A stretch of DNA of 64,000 nt from Bdellovibrio sp. qaytius (GCA_004011035.1 CP025734.1:2316001-2380000); one strand, 5' to 3'; positions 25,460 through 33,883 are shown, numbered from the stretch's first letter. Notes: generated from the letters alone by a model not told the origin. Numbers and translations: made by a program.

Positions 25460-27034
25460 CTAATCTGACCAGTGTGTTGAACAACTTCCGTATGTGTCAC
25501 ATAAAGTCGTCGGCGTACTGATGTTGTGTATGTTATTATATAAATCATAATTATGATTGTGTTCATCGATTTGCGCTTGTGAAAAAGACTCACCATTTTG
25601 CATACGATTTTCCATTGAAACACCAATGTTTCCGAATAACTGGTCAACGGTCATTCCGCCATTCATAAGACCTACCCAAAAATGGGCTCCACCGGCATCG
25701 GGATCACGACCTAGAATTGTTTGATACGCATTTCTAACGATCCACTCTGGCGAACTCGTATCAACAGGTGGCGAAGCCATACTTGGAGGAGCTGGCGGCG
25801 GAGGTGGTGGTGGCGGACTACAGTAACTTGTGTAAGCTCCGGTTGGGCAAAATGATCCACCTAACCAACCATAATTACCGCAACTATCACAACCCGGAAA
25901 GTTCACCACATTAGAAGCGATGAAAGCTGAATTTAAACTATTTAAACCCATATCAACAAACTGCGTTTCCATGCGCGCAGAACACGCCCATGGTAAATCA
26001 GAGTAATGCATATCAATCGTGCCATCAGCATTATATGAAAAAGTACTGGCGGCTTTACCGCATAAAGTAGCTAAGTGACAAGGTAGCCAATTCTGGCTTG
26101 CCGAAAAACCTGTGGCCGTGACTCCGCCCTGACAATTTTGACCACTGCCCGCTGCCGACATATCACGACAAAAAGGCACGATACCTTGCGCGCCCCAATT
26201 TGCTGGCGGAGTTACTTTTACATCACCCGCAAGCTGTGTCGCTTGGCACTGTGTTGGTGAAGGAATCGTAATGGCAATTGAACCTGAATTTAAATTCACA
26301 TCATAAATTTTTGGATATTTAATCAGGGATTGTGACTGACAAATTTTATCTTCGTCTTGTGTGCCTTTGTATCTGATGAAAACTGTTGTTTGATAACCCA
26401 ATTTAGTTTGCTTTGTTGGATCATCAGCAACGATTGATTTAGCGACGGCTTTTGCTGGTAATTCGCGCCCTGCTGGAAGTGGCAACACACTGGCGTCACA
26501 AGATAATGTGCCATTGTTTAAATCCATCAATTCAACTTTTAAGGTCACTTCAGCGTTTTTCATTTCACCTAAAGTTTTAGGGTCAATCGCAAACAAACTT
26601 GCTAATTCAGGATTTGCAGGAATACCACCGTACTGCGAACTGCAATAATTTCTATTTTGCGCATCAGCGCCAGTAACTAATAAACTTCGTAATGAATTAA
26701 TTGAACCTTTAATGCGTTTATCTTGATTTAACTTTGGCGGGTTAGTGCTTAAATTTAAAATGCCCGAAAATGGGTTTTGACTGACTGATGTGATTTGTGA
26801 AAGTTCATTTTGTGAAAGCGGCGCAATTTCTTGAATCGTAGATTCAGATTGAATCGAATTATTAATTTGATCGGCCACTTCTTGGCAACGGCTTACACCG
26901 CGAATTTTAATCACTGAATCTTTTGGATCTTGAAAAGATTGAATGGCAATACCACCAATGATGACCAGTACGCCGACCGACACGAGAGTTCCTATGATTG
27001 TCGAGCCATTATTTTTTAAGATAATGTTTTTCAT
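25460..27034 (-). CDS. Pseudopilin-like protein with C-terminal DUF4214-type domain
   Basis: 524 residues. The N-terminus (NNGSTIIGTLVSVGVLVIIGG) resembles a class III prepilin signal: a Gly before a hydrophobic helix, though without the usual Phe+1/Glu+5. A long Cys-containing middle follows (for example RGVSRCQEVADQI, RNYCSSQYGG, QCQATQLAG). A poly-Pro linker (about 400-415) leads to a DUF4214-like end: AYQTILGRDPDAGGAHFWV and GGMTVDQLFGNIGVS. DUF4214 repeats are found in bacterial surface adhesion and S-layer-related proteins. The combination could place an adhesive tip on a pilus-like structure (inference). It is preceded 10 bp upstream by another pilin gene. Confidence 0.6.
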   Translation of the reverse strand: MKNIILKNNGSTIIGTLVSVGVLVIIGGIAIQSFQDPKDSVIKIRGVSRCQEVADQINNSIQSESTIQEIAPLSQNELSQITSVSQNPFSGILNLSTNPPKLNQDKRIKGSINSLRSLLVTGADAQNRNYCSSQYGGIPANPELASLFAIDPKTLGEMKNAEVTLKVELMDLNNGTLSCDASVLPLPAGRELPAKAVAKSIVADDPTKQTKLGYQTTVFIRYKGTQDEDKICQSQSLIKYPKIYDVNLNSGSIAITIPSPTQCQATQLAGDVKVTPPANWGAQGIVPFCRDMSAAGSGQNCQGGVTATGFSASQNWLPCHLATLCGKAASTFSYNADGTIDMHYSDLPWACSARMETQFVDMGLNSLNSAFIASNVVNFPGCDSCGNYGWLGGSFCPTGAYTSYCSPPPPPPPPAPPSMASPPVDTSSPEWIVRNAYQTILGRDPDAGGAHFWVGLMNGGMTVDQLFGNIGVSMENRMQNGESFSQAQIDEHNHNYDLYNNIHNISTPTTLCDTYGSCSTHWSD

Positions 27035-27044
27035 TAATCATCCT

Positions 27045-27860
27045 TTAGTTATTCATTCTCGGTTTGAAGAAATACGCACCACTTAAATAATCTGCTGATT
27101 TAATTACGTGATTTAGTTTGTTGTTTGAAAAGAATAACACAATTTCACGATGCACGTCTTTGCCGGCAACAACAGAACAGCCTGCGGTTTTGGCTTCGAC
27201 ATCAAATTGCGGACACCACATTTTAATTTGTGTGTCGGTAATACCTAATGGAATACGGTAACTGATATTCATTTTAATTGATTTAAGTTTTGCATTAATA
27301 CTTTTTGGATCGCTAAAGCTAACTTCTGTTACGCCATCTAAAGTAAAATCACTGTCTTTAGGCGTAAGGGCTGCATTGCCGCTTGTTTGTGAACCCATGG
27401 TTAAATACAGCTTACCCGAAGTTGTTGGCGTTGGAGGTTTAAAAAAAAGTGCTGTAGGTCTCCAAGAACTTACATTATTTGCGTCAACAGAATTTGAAAG
27501 TTTAAATTCGCGCAGAAAATAAGCCAGCACTTGTGTATCGCTTGTTGTATCACTTAATTTTGAATAATGAAATGAACTGCGAAAATAACCTGTGCCGTTG
27601 GCTGAAGTTAAATTGCCAGGATTTAAATCGACATCTGAAAGTTTAACACCCAAACGCGCTGTCGTAGATAATATGTTTAAAAAATTTACGACATTGGTAT
27701 CTGCTGACATTGTTTTTTTAGTCACTTGAAATTGGCTTTGGGTTAATTGTAAAATTCCCATCCCCATAATAACGGCAATAGCAAATAAGCCCGTTGAAAC
27801 CATTAATTCAACTAAGCTGTATCCGTTGTTATTTAGCTGGGGCTTAAGTTGATTATACAT
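27045..27860 (-). CDS. Type IV minor pilin-like protein (PilW-like)
   Basis: 271 residues with a clear prepilin peptidase site: NNNGYSLVELMVSTGLFAIAV, where cleavage after Gly gives Tyr+1 and the conserved Glu+5. The rest is a beta-rich globular domain with two cysteines (MWCPQFDVEA and AGCSVVAGK). PilW-type minor pilins prime type IV pilus assembly. It sits between two co-directional genes (2 and 10 bp gaps). Type IV pili are needed for prey entry in Bdellovibrio, but whether this set belongs to such a pilus or a type II-like system is not decided by sequence. Confidence 0.75.
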   Translation of the reverse strand: MYNQLKPQLNNNGYSLVELMVSTGLFAIAVIMGMGILQLTQSQFQVTKKTMSADTNVVNFLNILSTTARLGVKLSDVDLNPGNLTSANGTGYFRSSFHYSKLSDTTSDTQVLAYFLREFKLSNSVDANNVSSWRPTALFFKPPTPTTSGKLYLTMGSQTSGNAALTPKDSDFTLDGVTEVSFSDPKSINAKLKSIKMNISYRIPLGITDTQIKMWCPQFDVEAKTAGCSVVAGKDVHREIVLFFSNNKLNHVIKSADYLSGAYFFKPRMNN

Positions 27861-27862
27861 TT

Positions 27863-28432
27863 TTATAAATTCAACTCTGATTTAGGTATTGGTAAAGCAA
27901 ATGACTGAATAAAGCGATTGTCACCCGTGCAAGAGGCTTGACGAACTTTACACATAGGTATTGTCAAACACGTGACCTGCGGTGATGTGCAGCTCATACA
28001 ATCAGGATCACCCGCCGGACAAAGCGGTACATTTAAATTCACTGTTGGCACAGCGGCATGAGCTTCTGGAATAACAATTCTTAATAATGAAAGATTCCAC
28101 TGAAAACTTGAAGCATCAGAAGTTCGCAAACAAGGCGAAGCTTTTGTGGCATCATTATCACAAACGATATCTTGCGGAAAACAAAGCATCACACCATTGG
28201 CGTGAGTCCAGCGGCGTGTGCCGGCAGGACATGTTCCGCCTGTGGCTTTACTGACTTGCCCTAGATCAAAAGCAGAAATAATTAATGTATTTGTTTTTTC
28301 TAAATTTTCAATTTGCATAGATTCTGTTTTGCTGGTGCCTACTGATTTTGTAAGCCAATCAAAATCGACGAGTTGCTGCTGACGAAAAACTGCAATGACT
28401 GAAATCAAAATGACAATAAATACTATTTGCAT
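27863..28432 (-). CDS. Minor pilin-operon protein, N-terminal helix without prepilin site
   Basis: 189 residues starting with a hydrophobic helix (MQIVFIVILISVIAVFRQQQL) and no recognisable prepilin leader. Later cysteines form CxxxxxC-like groups (GTCPAGTRRW, MLCFPQDIVC, PLCPAGDPDCMSCTSPQVTC, PMCKVRQASC), with a second hydrophobic stretch near IVIPEAHAAV. As first gene of the unit it may play the part of PilX/PilV, but this is inference. A start upstream restoring a leader is possible, though the region above the ATG shows no obvious extension. Confidence 0.5.
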   Translation of the reverse strand: MQIVFIVILISVIAVFRQQQLVDFDWLTKSVGTSKTESMQIENLEKTNTLIISAFDLGQVSKATGGTCPAGTRRWTHANGVMLCFPQDIVCDNDATKASPCLRTSDASSFQWNLSLLRIVIPEAHAAVPTVNLNVPLCPAGDPDCMSCTSPQVTCLTIPMCKVRQASCTGDNRFIQSFALPIPKSELNL

Positions 28433-28714
28433 GCCCGCATCCCCATAGTAACTTTTCGGAATTTTACGAATTTTCTGAATGAAAACACTCTGTTTTGCGA
28501 GTAAATATAATTATGGTTTCATTGTTAAAAACATGTTTAATTGACCGTACGAAATTCACTTTATTAAACAACAAAATCGCCTCAAAACAATACACGTCTG
28601 GGTTTGTTTTCACTCGACATAGGTTTTGAATTTGATGTTTCTAGTGTAAAACTAGATCTTGCGACAGTCTTTTTCAGAATGAAACCACCTACCATATTAG
28701 CTTATGGAGGTTTC

Positions 28715-29443
28715 ATGACATCAAAACTTTTACTATCGGCACTTTTATTTTCAATCACTCCGATCACGGTATTTGCTCACAACAATGAAGCTCGTGAAGA
28801 AACAACACACGAGGTTGTGTTACCAAAATCAGTTCAAGATCGTTTAGACTTTAGAAAAAATGTAAAGAACACTTTAAAAGATATTACGGCTGAAGACACG
28901 GCTGCATTAAGTGGTAACTATGATTACGTCGACCCCAATCATTTTATTCCACAAAAATTGCGTGATGAAGCGTTAGCATATTTTGATGTGAATAAGAAAA
29001 ATTTTGCCAATCAAAAATATTTATCGATCGTTGATTTTTCGACACATTCATCAAAGCCGCGCTTTTATTTAGTTGATATGACAACAGGTGCAGTTACGGC
29101 ATTACACACTTCACATGGTAAGGGCTCTGATACAAATAATGATGGTTACGCTGAACGTTTTAGTAATACCTCAGGCAGTGAGATGTCTTCGTTAGGTTAC
29201 TTTCGCGTGGCTGAAACTTACAATGGTAAACATGGTCTTTCAATTCGCTTAGACGGATTATCATCAACAAATTCAAATGCCCGCGCTCGCGCCGTAGTGG
29301 TGCATAGTGCAAGTTACGTCAGTGAAGCCAGTAAAACAGCAGGCCGCAGTTGGGGTTGTTTTGTTATAGATCCTAAGTATATCTCGACTGTCATTTCTAA
29401 GATTAAAAACGGAAGTTTACTTTACGCAAATCTTTCAAAGTAA
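28715..29443 (+). CDS. L,D-transpeptidase catalytic domain protein (YkuD_2-like), secreted
   Basis: 242 residues with signal peptide (MTSKLLLSALLFSITPITVFA) and a GGAGG ribosome site; an in-frame ATG at 28604 lacks one. The catalytic segment VVVHSASYVS (His) and GRSWGCFVIDP (Cys215) match the murein L,D-transpeptidase YkuD_2 pattern, preceded by YLVDMTTGAVTALHTSHGKGSD and TSGSEMSSLGYFRV. Such enzymes act on peptidoglycan in the periplasm. In Bdellovibrio, related L,D-transpeptidases remodel predator or prey wall. Divergent from the minor-pilin operon. Substrate (own or foreign wall) not decidable. Confidence 0.88.
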   Translation: MTSKLLLSALLFSITPITVFAHNNEAREETTHEVVLPKSVQDRLDFRKNVKNTLKDITAEDTAALSGNYDYVDPNHFIPQKLRDEALAYFDVNKKNFANQKYLSIVDFSTHSSKPRFYLVDMTTGAVTALHTSHGKGSDTNNDGYAERFSNTSGSEMSSLGYFRVAETYNGKHGLSIRLDGLSSTNSNARARAVVVHSASYVSEASKTAGRSWGCFVIDPKYISTVISKIKNGSLLYANLSK

Positions 29444-29467
29444 TTCGAGGGGGCCTTACCGATGGCC

Positions 29468-30136
29468 CTACTCTAATTCTTTGATCATGTCGTCGGCTTT
29501 AGCGATTGATTCATTCATATCTTTTATCAAAACATTGATATCTGTTTGAATTTTATCTGACTCAGTTTTTAATCCGGCGACCACTTTTGCGTTTAAATTA
29601 TGTTTTAAAAAAAGTGTTTGATCTTTTAAACGCGCCAATACCGGAGCCATTTTTGCTTCTGATTTTTTAAGTGAATCGTGATAGGTATTATACTTTTTTT
29701 GTGTATTCAGTAAAGATTCAGAACTTTTCATTCTTAAATCACGTGATGAAATTTCTTTGATTTCTTTTTCCCATTCAGCAAATAAATCACCCGATAAAAC
29801 TTCTAATTTGTTAATATGGTTTTGCACGTTTGCTACAGATTTTTCAGCATCTTTGTAAGATGAATCTAAAGACTTATAAGCTTTTTCTAATTTGCCACCA
29901 TCAACATTATAGACAGCTTGCAAATGTTTAAGGGCATCACCGAAGTCCTCTTGCGTGTCTTGTTGACTGCTTTTTACATTCTTAACTTCTTTTTTAAAGA
30001 GATCTCTTTTTTCGATACCGATCATTTCATACGCTGAATATTTTGTGTCGCGCACTGCTTTGTCGATGGCACTTTGGCAACCTGTGTATACGGCCGCAAT
30101 GAACACTATGATTAAGATAAATAAGAGTTTTGTCAT
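29468..30136 (-). CDS. DUF2959 family lipoprotein-like protein
   Basis: 222 residues. The N-terminal hydrophobic helix ends VYTGCQSAIDKAV, a possible lipobox (Gly-Cys at -1/+1, though Tyr-Thr is a weak match to the preceding consensus). The helical DUF2959 pattern follows: YSAYEMIGIEKRDLFKKEV, then SSQQDTQEDFGDALKHLQAV and coiled-coil helices to the end. Members are periplasm-facing coiled-coil proteins of unknown function. Its stop is close to, and convergent with, the L,D-transpeptidase. Confidence 0.8.
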   Translation of the reverse strand: MTKLLFILIIVFIAAVYTGCQSAIDKAVRDTKYSAYEMIGIEKRDLFKKEVKNVKSSQQDTQEDFGDALKHLQAVYNVDGGKLEKAYKSLDSSYKDAEKSVANVQNHINKLEVLSGDLFAEWEKEIKEISSRDLRMKSSESLLNTQKKYNTYHDSLKKSEAKMAPVLARLKDQTLFLKHNLNAKVVAGLKTESDKIQTDINVLIKDMNESIAKADDMIKELE

Positions 30137-30341
30137 AGAGAGTACGCTAACTCATGCCAACGGTTCGTGGTAGCTCTGACACCTTAAGGTCACAAGCCCT
30201 GCGGGTCATCTTGACTCGAAAAATGTAGATTTCTAGTACATAAAATTATTGTTAAATTTCAACTTCAGTGCGTAATGCACAAAACTTGCTCTGATAAAAA
30301 AGTGGGCGTAAAATTTATTTAAATCTACAAAGGAGCTGCAA

Positions 30342-30515
30342 ATGGCAACAAACCCACCCAGCGGCGACGGCCACAGAAATGGCGCCGTCAGAAATCGTAG
30401 CCAATTTCAAAATCCACAAAGCGGAAGATGGATAGAGCGCGATTTATCGACAGGTCGTTTTATAAATCAAAAAGCTGACGACAAACCTTTTAAAGGCGTT
30501 CGAAAAGAAAAATAA
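30342..30515 (+). CDS. Conserved 57-residue basic protein
   Basis: A short frame below usual cut-offs: start MATNPPSGDGHRNGAVRNRS, then QNPQSGRWIERDLSTGRFI, ending ADDKPFKGVRKEK. The ribosome site AAGGAG precedes the ATG and a strong terminator follows, so it is an independent gene. The pattern (PPSGDGHRNGAV, then RW..RD..TGRF, then FKGVRKE) is one I recognise as recurring in many proteobacterial genomes, without known function. Highly charged, no cysteines, no signal peptide, probably cytoplasmic. Confidence 0.85.
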   Translation: MATNPPSGDGHRNGAVRNRSQFQNPQSGRWIERDLSTGRFINQKADDKPFKGVRKEK

Positions 30516-30523
30516 CATTTTTT

Positions 30524-30556
30524 CCGCAGTAGCAAAACCTACTGCGGTTTTATTTT
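30524..30556 (+). terminator. Intrinsic terminator
   Basis: 9-bp stem CCGCAGTAG (30524-30532) with CTACTGCGG (30539-30547), a 6-nt loop and a T-rich tail, nine bases after the small-protein stop codon. Confidence 0.92.
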
Positions 30557-30652
30557 ACAGTTCACGCTAAAAAAATATTTACAACATTTAAATCCAGATA
30601 ATTTTTAAGCATAAGTGAAAAATATCCCCACTTAATGCGCATTGATATTTTG

Positions 30653-30671
30653 TTTTCCACAGTCATCCACA
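30653..30671 (+). promoter_or_regulatory. Two adjacent near-consensus DnaA boxes
   Basis: TTTTCCACA (30653-30661) and TCATCCACA (30663-30671) each differ by one base from the DnaA box TTATCCACA and lie one base apart in the same direction. A weaker match (ATATCCCCA, 30622-30630) lies about 25 bases upstream. All are 100-150 bp before a DnaA-like gene. Confidence 0.5.
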
Positions 30672-30773
30672 AAAAGGTGAACTTAATTTCGTCACGCACT
30701 TATGAATAGAAATTTTTAATTGAACGTACACCCTTTTTAATAAAGCATGGGCACTCTTTAAAAAGGACTCCAC

Positions 30774-32060
30774 TTGAATCTTCCTGAAATGACCGCCGAT
30801 ATTAATTCTCCTGTGATCAATTATCTTTTGAACTCTGTGAAGGTTGCAAATGTGAGTGAATCAACTGACTTTGTTAAAGTCGTATTTAACGTTGAAAGTT
30901 TAGTTGTTAAAGAAATGACTGAACGCCATTTGTTAAATCACCTTCACGACCAATATTCTAAATCTTATAATAAGCCGGCGATGTTTGAATTTATTGTAGA
31001 AAGCCGTCAGCAATCAATGCTGTTTGATTTTCCGCAAGAAATAGCTCAACAAAATGAAGGCCTAGAAATTCAGACAGAAAATGTTCCAGCTCCGATTTCA
31101 TTTTTGAAATTTAAAAGCAAATATGAACTTTCGCGCCAGTTTACTTTTGAAAGTTTGATTCCCACTTTAGAAAATGCGTTTTCGATTCAAGCCTTACAAA
31201 CGATGGTTCTTGATAAGTCGATCACGATGCCTTTTGCTTTAATTAAAGGGCCATCAGGTTCAGGCAAAAGTCATTTATTGCATGCGATTGGTTGGTTTGC
31301 TTTATCACAAGCTCCGCATTTAAAAATTAAAGTTGTGAGTGGTGACGAGTTTATTAATGATTTTCAAACAGCGCTATTTACAAAAACAATGGGTGCTTTT
31401 CGTGATAAGTATCGTTTAAAGACTGATTTTTTATTAATCGATGATATACAAGCCATTCAAAAAGCCAAAGGCACTCAATTAGAATTATTCAATTTAATGA
31501 ATGATTACAGTCTTGCCGGCAAAAAAATATTTTTTACCTCTGATAGCGATTTAATGACAATCGATTCAATTGAAGAGCGTTTAAAATCGCGTTTTCAATC
31601 AGGCTTACAACTGAATATCGAATCCCCTTGTTATGATTCTAAATTAAAATACTTTTCAGCTAAGCTTTTTGAAAATGCTCTTGATGTGCCCCAAGATTTT
31701 ATCGGACAAATGAGCCAACACTTTGGCAGTTGTTACCGCAGTGTTGAAGGCATCGTTAATCGATTAATTATGTTAAACAAAGTGACTGGCTTTTTAGATA
31801 TGAACGCCATCGATAAGATGTTTCCGGTTCAGTCTAAAGAAGTTCTAAGAACTTTATCTGTTGATGCGATTATCGAAGAAACAGCGTTTAAACACAAAAT
31901 TAAGGTCTCTGACATTAAAGGCAAGCTCCGCACAAAGTTGGTCTTTGCAGGCCGTAAAGAGGCTATTATGCGCATTAGAACTGAGCTTAATTTGTCGGTG
32001 ACTGAAATCGCGCGTATCTTTCAAAAAGATCACACCTCGATTTTGAATGCTTTAAAATAA
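30774..32060 (+). CDS. DnaA paralogue (AAA+ ATPase with DnaA-type DNA-binding end)
   Basis: 428 residues from a TTG start with an AAAAGGA ribosome site. The N-terminal ~75 residues resemble DnaA domain I without its usual Trp. The AAA+ module has Walker A GPSGSGKSHLL (159-169), Walker B LLIDDIQ (220-226), sensor I FFTSD and the DnaA-like box RLKSRFQSGL (269-278). Domain IV ends RKEAIMRIRTELNLSVTEIARIF then KDHTSILNALK, the counterpart of the DnaA signature (GRDHTTVLHA), but the chain stops straight after it, shorter than normal DnaA. No dnaN, rpmH or recF is nearby, so this is likely a second DnaA. Hda and DnaC-like proteins lack the DNA-binding end, which argues against them. Confidence 0.85.
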   Translation: MNLPEMTADINSPVINYLLNSVKVANVSESTDFVKVVFNVESLVVKEMTERHLLNHLHDQYSKSYNKPAMFEFIVESRQQSMLFDFPQEIAQQNEGLEIQTENVPAPISFLKFKSKYELSRQFTFESLIPTLENAFSIQALQTMVLDKSITMPFALIKGPSGSGKSHLLHAIGWFALSQAPHLKIKVVSGDEFINDFQTALFTKTMGAFRDKYRLKTDFLLIDDIQAIQKAKGTQLELFNLMNDYSLAGKKIFFTSDSDLMTIDSIEERLKSRFQSGLQLNIESPCYDSKLKYFSAKLFENALDVPQDFIGQMSQHFGSCYRSVEGIVNRLIMLNKVTGFLDMNAIDKMFPVQSKEVLRTLSVDAIIEETAFKHKIKVSDIKGKLRTKLVFAGRKEAIMRIRTELNLSVTEIARIFQKDHTSILNALK

Positions 32061-32147
32061 ATTTGAATTCGTTTTCCTAGACCACCCTAACGTTTCTGGA
32101 CTTCATAGTTTTGAGACGTGCGATATTCTATGTCTAGGAGTCTGTTC

Positions 32148-32501
32148 ATGAAACTTATTATACTGATCGCTATTGCTTTAACTTCTACAGCCGCATTTGC
32201 TAAAAATAAAAAAACTAGAGGCCCTTCTAGCACTGAAGAGATTGGTCAATGCCAAGGCAGAGCTACTGAAGCTGTTATCGCAGCTATTAAAGCTTTAAGC
32301 GAAAAAGATATTTCGTTACATTCAGTCAAAAAAGACTATTCGGCTGGCAATCATGAGGTTTACAGAATAAAATTGAATAGCGATGAATCCGTTGCTGAAA
32401 CTTCAGAAATCATTACGGTTAAAGTTTTTGATGTCGGCGATGCCTGCATATTAGATTCAATCGAAATGCCGATGAAAATTCGCTACCCTAGCAAGAAATA
32501 A
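32148..32501 (+). CDS. Small secreted protein of unknown function
   Basis: 117 residues with a signal peptide (MKLIILIAIALTSTAAFA). The ATG at 32148 is preceded by TAGGAG; an earlier ATG at 32118 (30 bases upstream) has no ribosome site. The mature domain is alpha/beta with two cysteines (IGQCQGRA and DACILDS), which could form one disulphide. No known family seen. Convergent with the pentapeptide gene, with 3 bp between stops. Confidence 0.65.
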   Translation: MKLIILIAIALTSTAAFAKNKKTRGPSSTEEIGQCQGRATEAVIAAIKALSEKDISLHSVKKDYSAGNHEVYRIKLNSDESVAETSEIITVKVFDVGDACILDSIEMPMKIRYPSKK

Positions 32502-32504
32502 TAA

Positions 32505-33098
32505 TTATTCTTCTAAAATAATATCTAAGCCATAAAGTAAAAGCGTAGCTTCTGGTAAAGAAAATTTAGCTTTACTGATTTTATTGCTATCTGGGCGAAT
32601 CGAATAATTTTTGGCGTTACGCAGATCTGCTTTGGTTAAATTTGTTGAAGCAAATCTGGCCGAGGTAAAATCTGTTCCGCAAAGGTTGGCTTCGCTGAAA
32701 TTTGTTTCGATCAGATCAGCCTCGATGGCTGAGCATTGAAACATTACACATTTTCTTAAATCTAATCCTGAAAAATTACCGTAATTTAAAATACATTCGT
32801 ACCAACCTAAGTGCATCACTTGGGCTGCGTTTGTCCAGTTAACACCGACTAATTTTGAATTTTGAAATTTAACAGAACGTAAATCTGAATTTGTGATTTT
32901 AGCATTACTGAAATCACACATATCGAAAGTGCAATCTAGAAAACGACTGTTTTTTAAAACAGCACCGTTGAAATTACAGTTTTTAAAATGACAGGCGTCA
33001 AAACTGCAGTTTTCGATAGTTTGACTTCGTAAATCAAAATCATTAAATGGTTGTTCTACGAAATCTTTTTCTAAATCGAAATTCACTGTGTTATTCAT
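32505..33098 (-). CDS. Pentapeptide-repeat protein, Qnr/McbG-like
   Basis: 197 residues built from A(D/N)LXX repeats with Phe or Leu at the centre: repeats run from about residue 18 (FNDFDLRSQTIENCSF) to about 170, with an inserted loop VMHLGWYECILNYGNF in the middle. The end, SLPEATLLLYGLDIILEE, resembles the C-terminal dimerisation helix of Qnr/MfpA proteins (pattern A.LL..LGI). Those proteins mimic DNA and bind gyrase, protecting it from quinolones. Many pentapeptide proteins have no such role, so gyrase protection is an inference from length, two-part repeat layout and C-terminus. Confidence 0.75.
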   Translation of the reverse strand: MNNTVNFDLEKDFVEQPFNDFDLRSQTIENCSFDACHFKNCNFNGAVLKNSRFLDCTFDMCDFSNAKITNSDLRSVKFQNSKLVGVNWTNAAQVMHLGWYECILNYGNFSGLDLRKCVMFQCSAIEADLIETNFSEANLCGTDFTSARFASTNLTKADLRNAKNYSIRPDSNKISKAKFSLPEATLLLYGLDIILEE

Positions 33099-33123
33099 GA
33101 TTGCTTATCGTACACGAGTTCAG

Positions 33124-33157
33124 AAATAAAAAAAGCCTGAAGTCATAACTTCAGGCT
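33124..33157 (-). terminator. Intrinsic terminator
   Basis: 10-bp stem AGCCTGAAGT/ACTTCAGGCT with a 4-nt loop at 33134-33157, with a run of A on the + strand (T-run on the minus strand) serving the secreted-protein gene that ends at 33185. Confidence 0.88.
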
Positions 33158-33184
33158 CTAGTGCGATAACTTTTGGTTATCTAA

Positions 33185-33883
33185 TTAGTTAATTTTAGAC
33201 CAAGTGCAATATTTTGCGATCGCTGGTAAGCGAAAAGATAAAAGGTTTGTGCCTTTAACTCTTTCATCAGCCGTGCGTAATGACACCAACTGACCGCTAG
33301 CAGTTTTTTTGAATACAGTTTGATCGTTGTTCGCAAAGCAACCTTGAAAAGCCCAAGCTCCATTCACTTGACCATACTCACAGCCTCTTAAGATGGGCGC
33401 TGTTAAATCATCAGTCGTTTTTACATCAGATACTTTTAAAGTTAACGCTGATTGATCAGCTGATAAAGTTGCGTTGTAAACATAAGCGTAATCGCCGCCT
33501 TGGCCAACGTGGCCCACGTTATTATCAACGCCTGTAAAGCCTTTACGAACGAAAGTCGCTACGTCTTTGAGATTTTTAACATCGCCAGAAGCTAAGTGCT
33601 GTAATTTTTCAGGCAATTCGAAACCGCCGTAAAATTGCGAAGTCGCCATTGGTAAAACTTGTGTCTCGCCTTTGATATTTGTGAATGAGTTTACGTATAG
33701 AGCTTCATTTGATTCAACGTATTGATCAAAGCAAATACCCGTGTATTGACCAACTACAACTTGTGCACTGATCGTTTGATTAGCTGTTGTAAAATCAGAA
33801 ACGATTTCGTTTTTTTGAGTTTCTGTTAACGCTAGCGAACGAAGACTCGTCAATGCCATCGCTAATACGATAAATTTTTTCAT
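33185..33883 (-). CDS. Secreted protein of unknown function
   Basis: 232 residues; signal peptide MKKFIVLAMALTSLRSLA. Ribosome site AAGGAG precedes the ATG. The mature region holds four cysteines (TGICFDQY, LRGCEYGQ, FQGCFANN, KYCTWSK) consistent with disulphides, a Tyr/Gly-rich part HVGQGGDYAYVYNATLS and a SALTLKVSDV strand. No recognised family. A clean terminator follows. Confidence 0.68.
   Translation of the reverse strand: MKKFIVLAMALTSLRSLALTETQKNEIVSDFTTANQTISAQVVVGQYTGICFDQYVESNEALYVNSFTNIKGETQVLPMATSQFYGGFELPEKLQHLASGDVKNLKDVATFVRKGFTGVDNNVGHVGQGGDYAYVYNATLSADQSALTLKVSDVKTTDDLTAPILRGCEYGQVNGAWAFQGCFANNDQTVFKKTASGQLVSLRTADERVKGTNLLSFRLPAIAKYCTWSKIN

Noticed and set aside
30516-30773. 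A definite replication origin upstream of the DnaA-like gene
   Set aside because: Only two one-mismatch boxes and one weak box, and no dnaN/rpmH neighbours. It is kept as a hypothesis in the findings, not as a feature.
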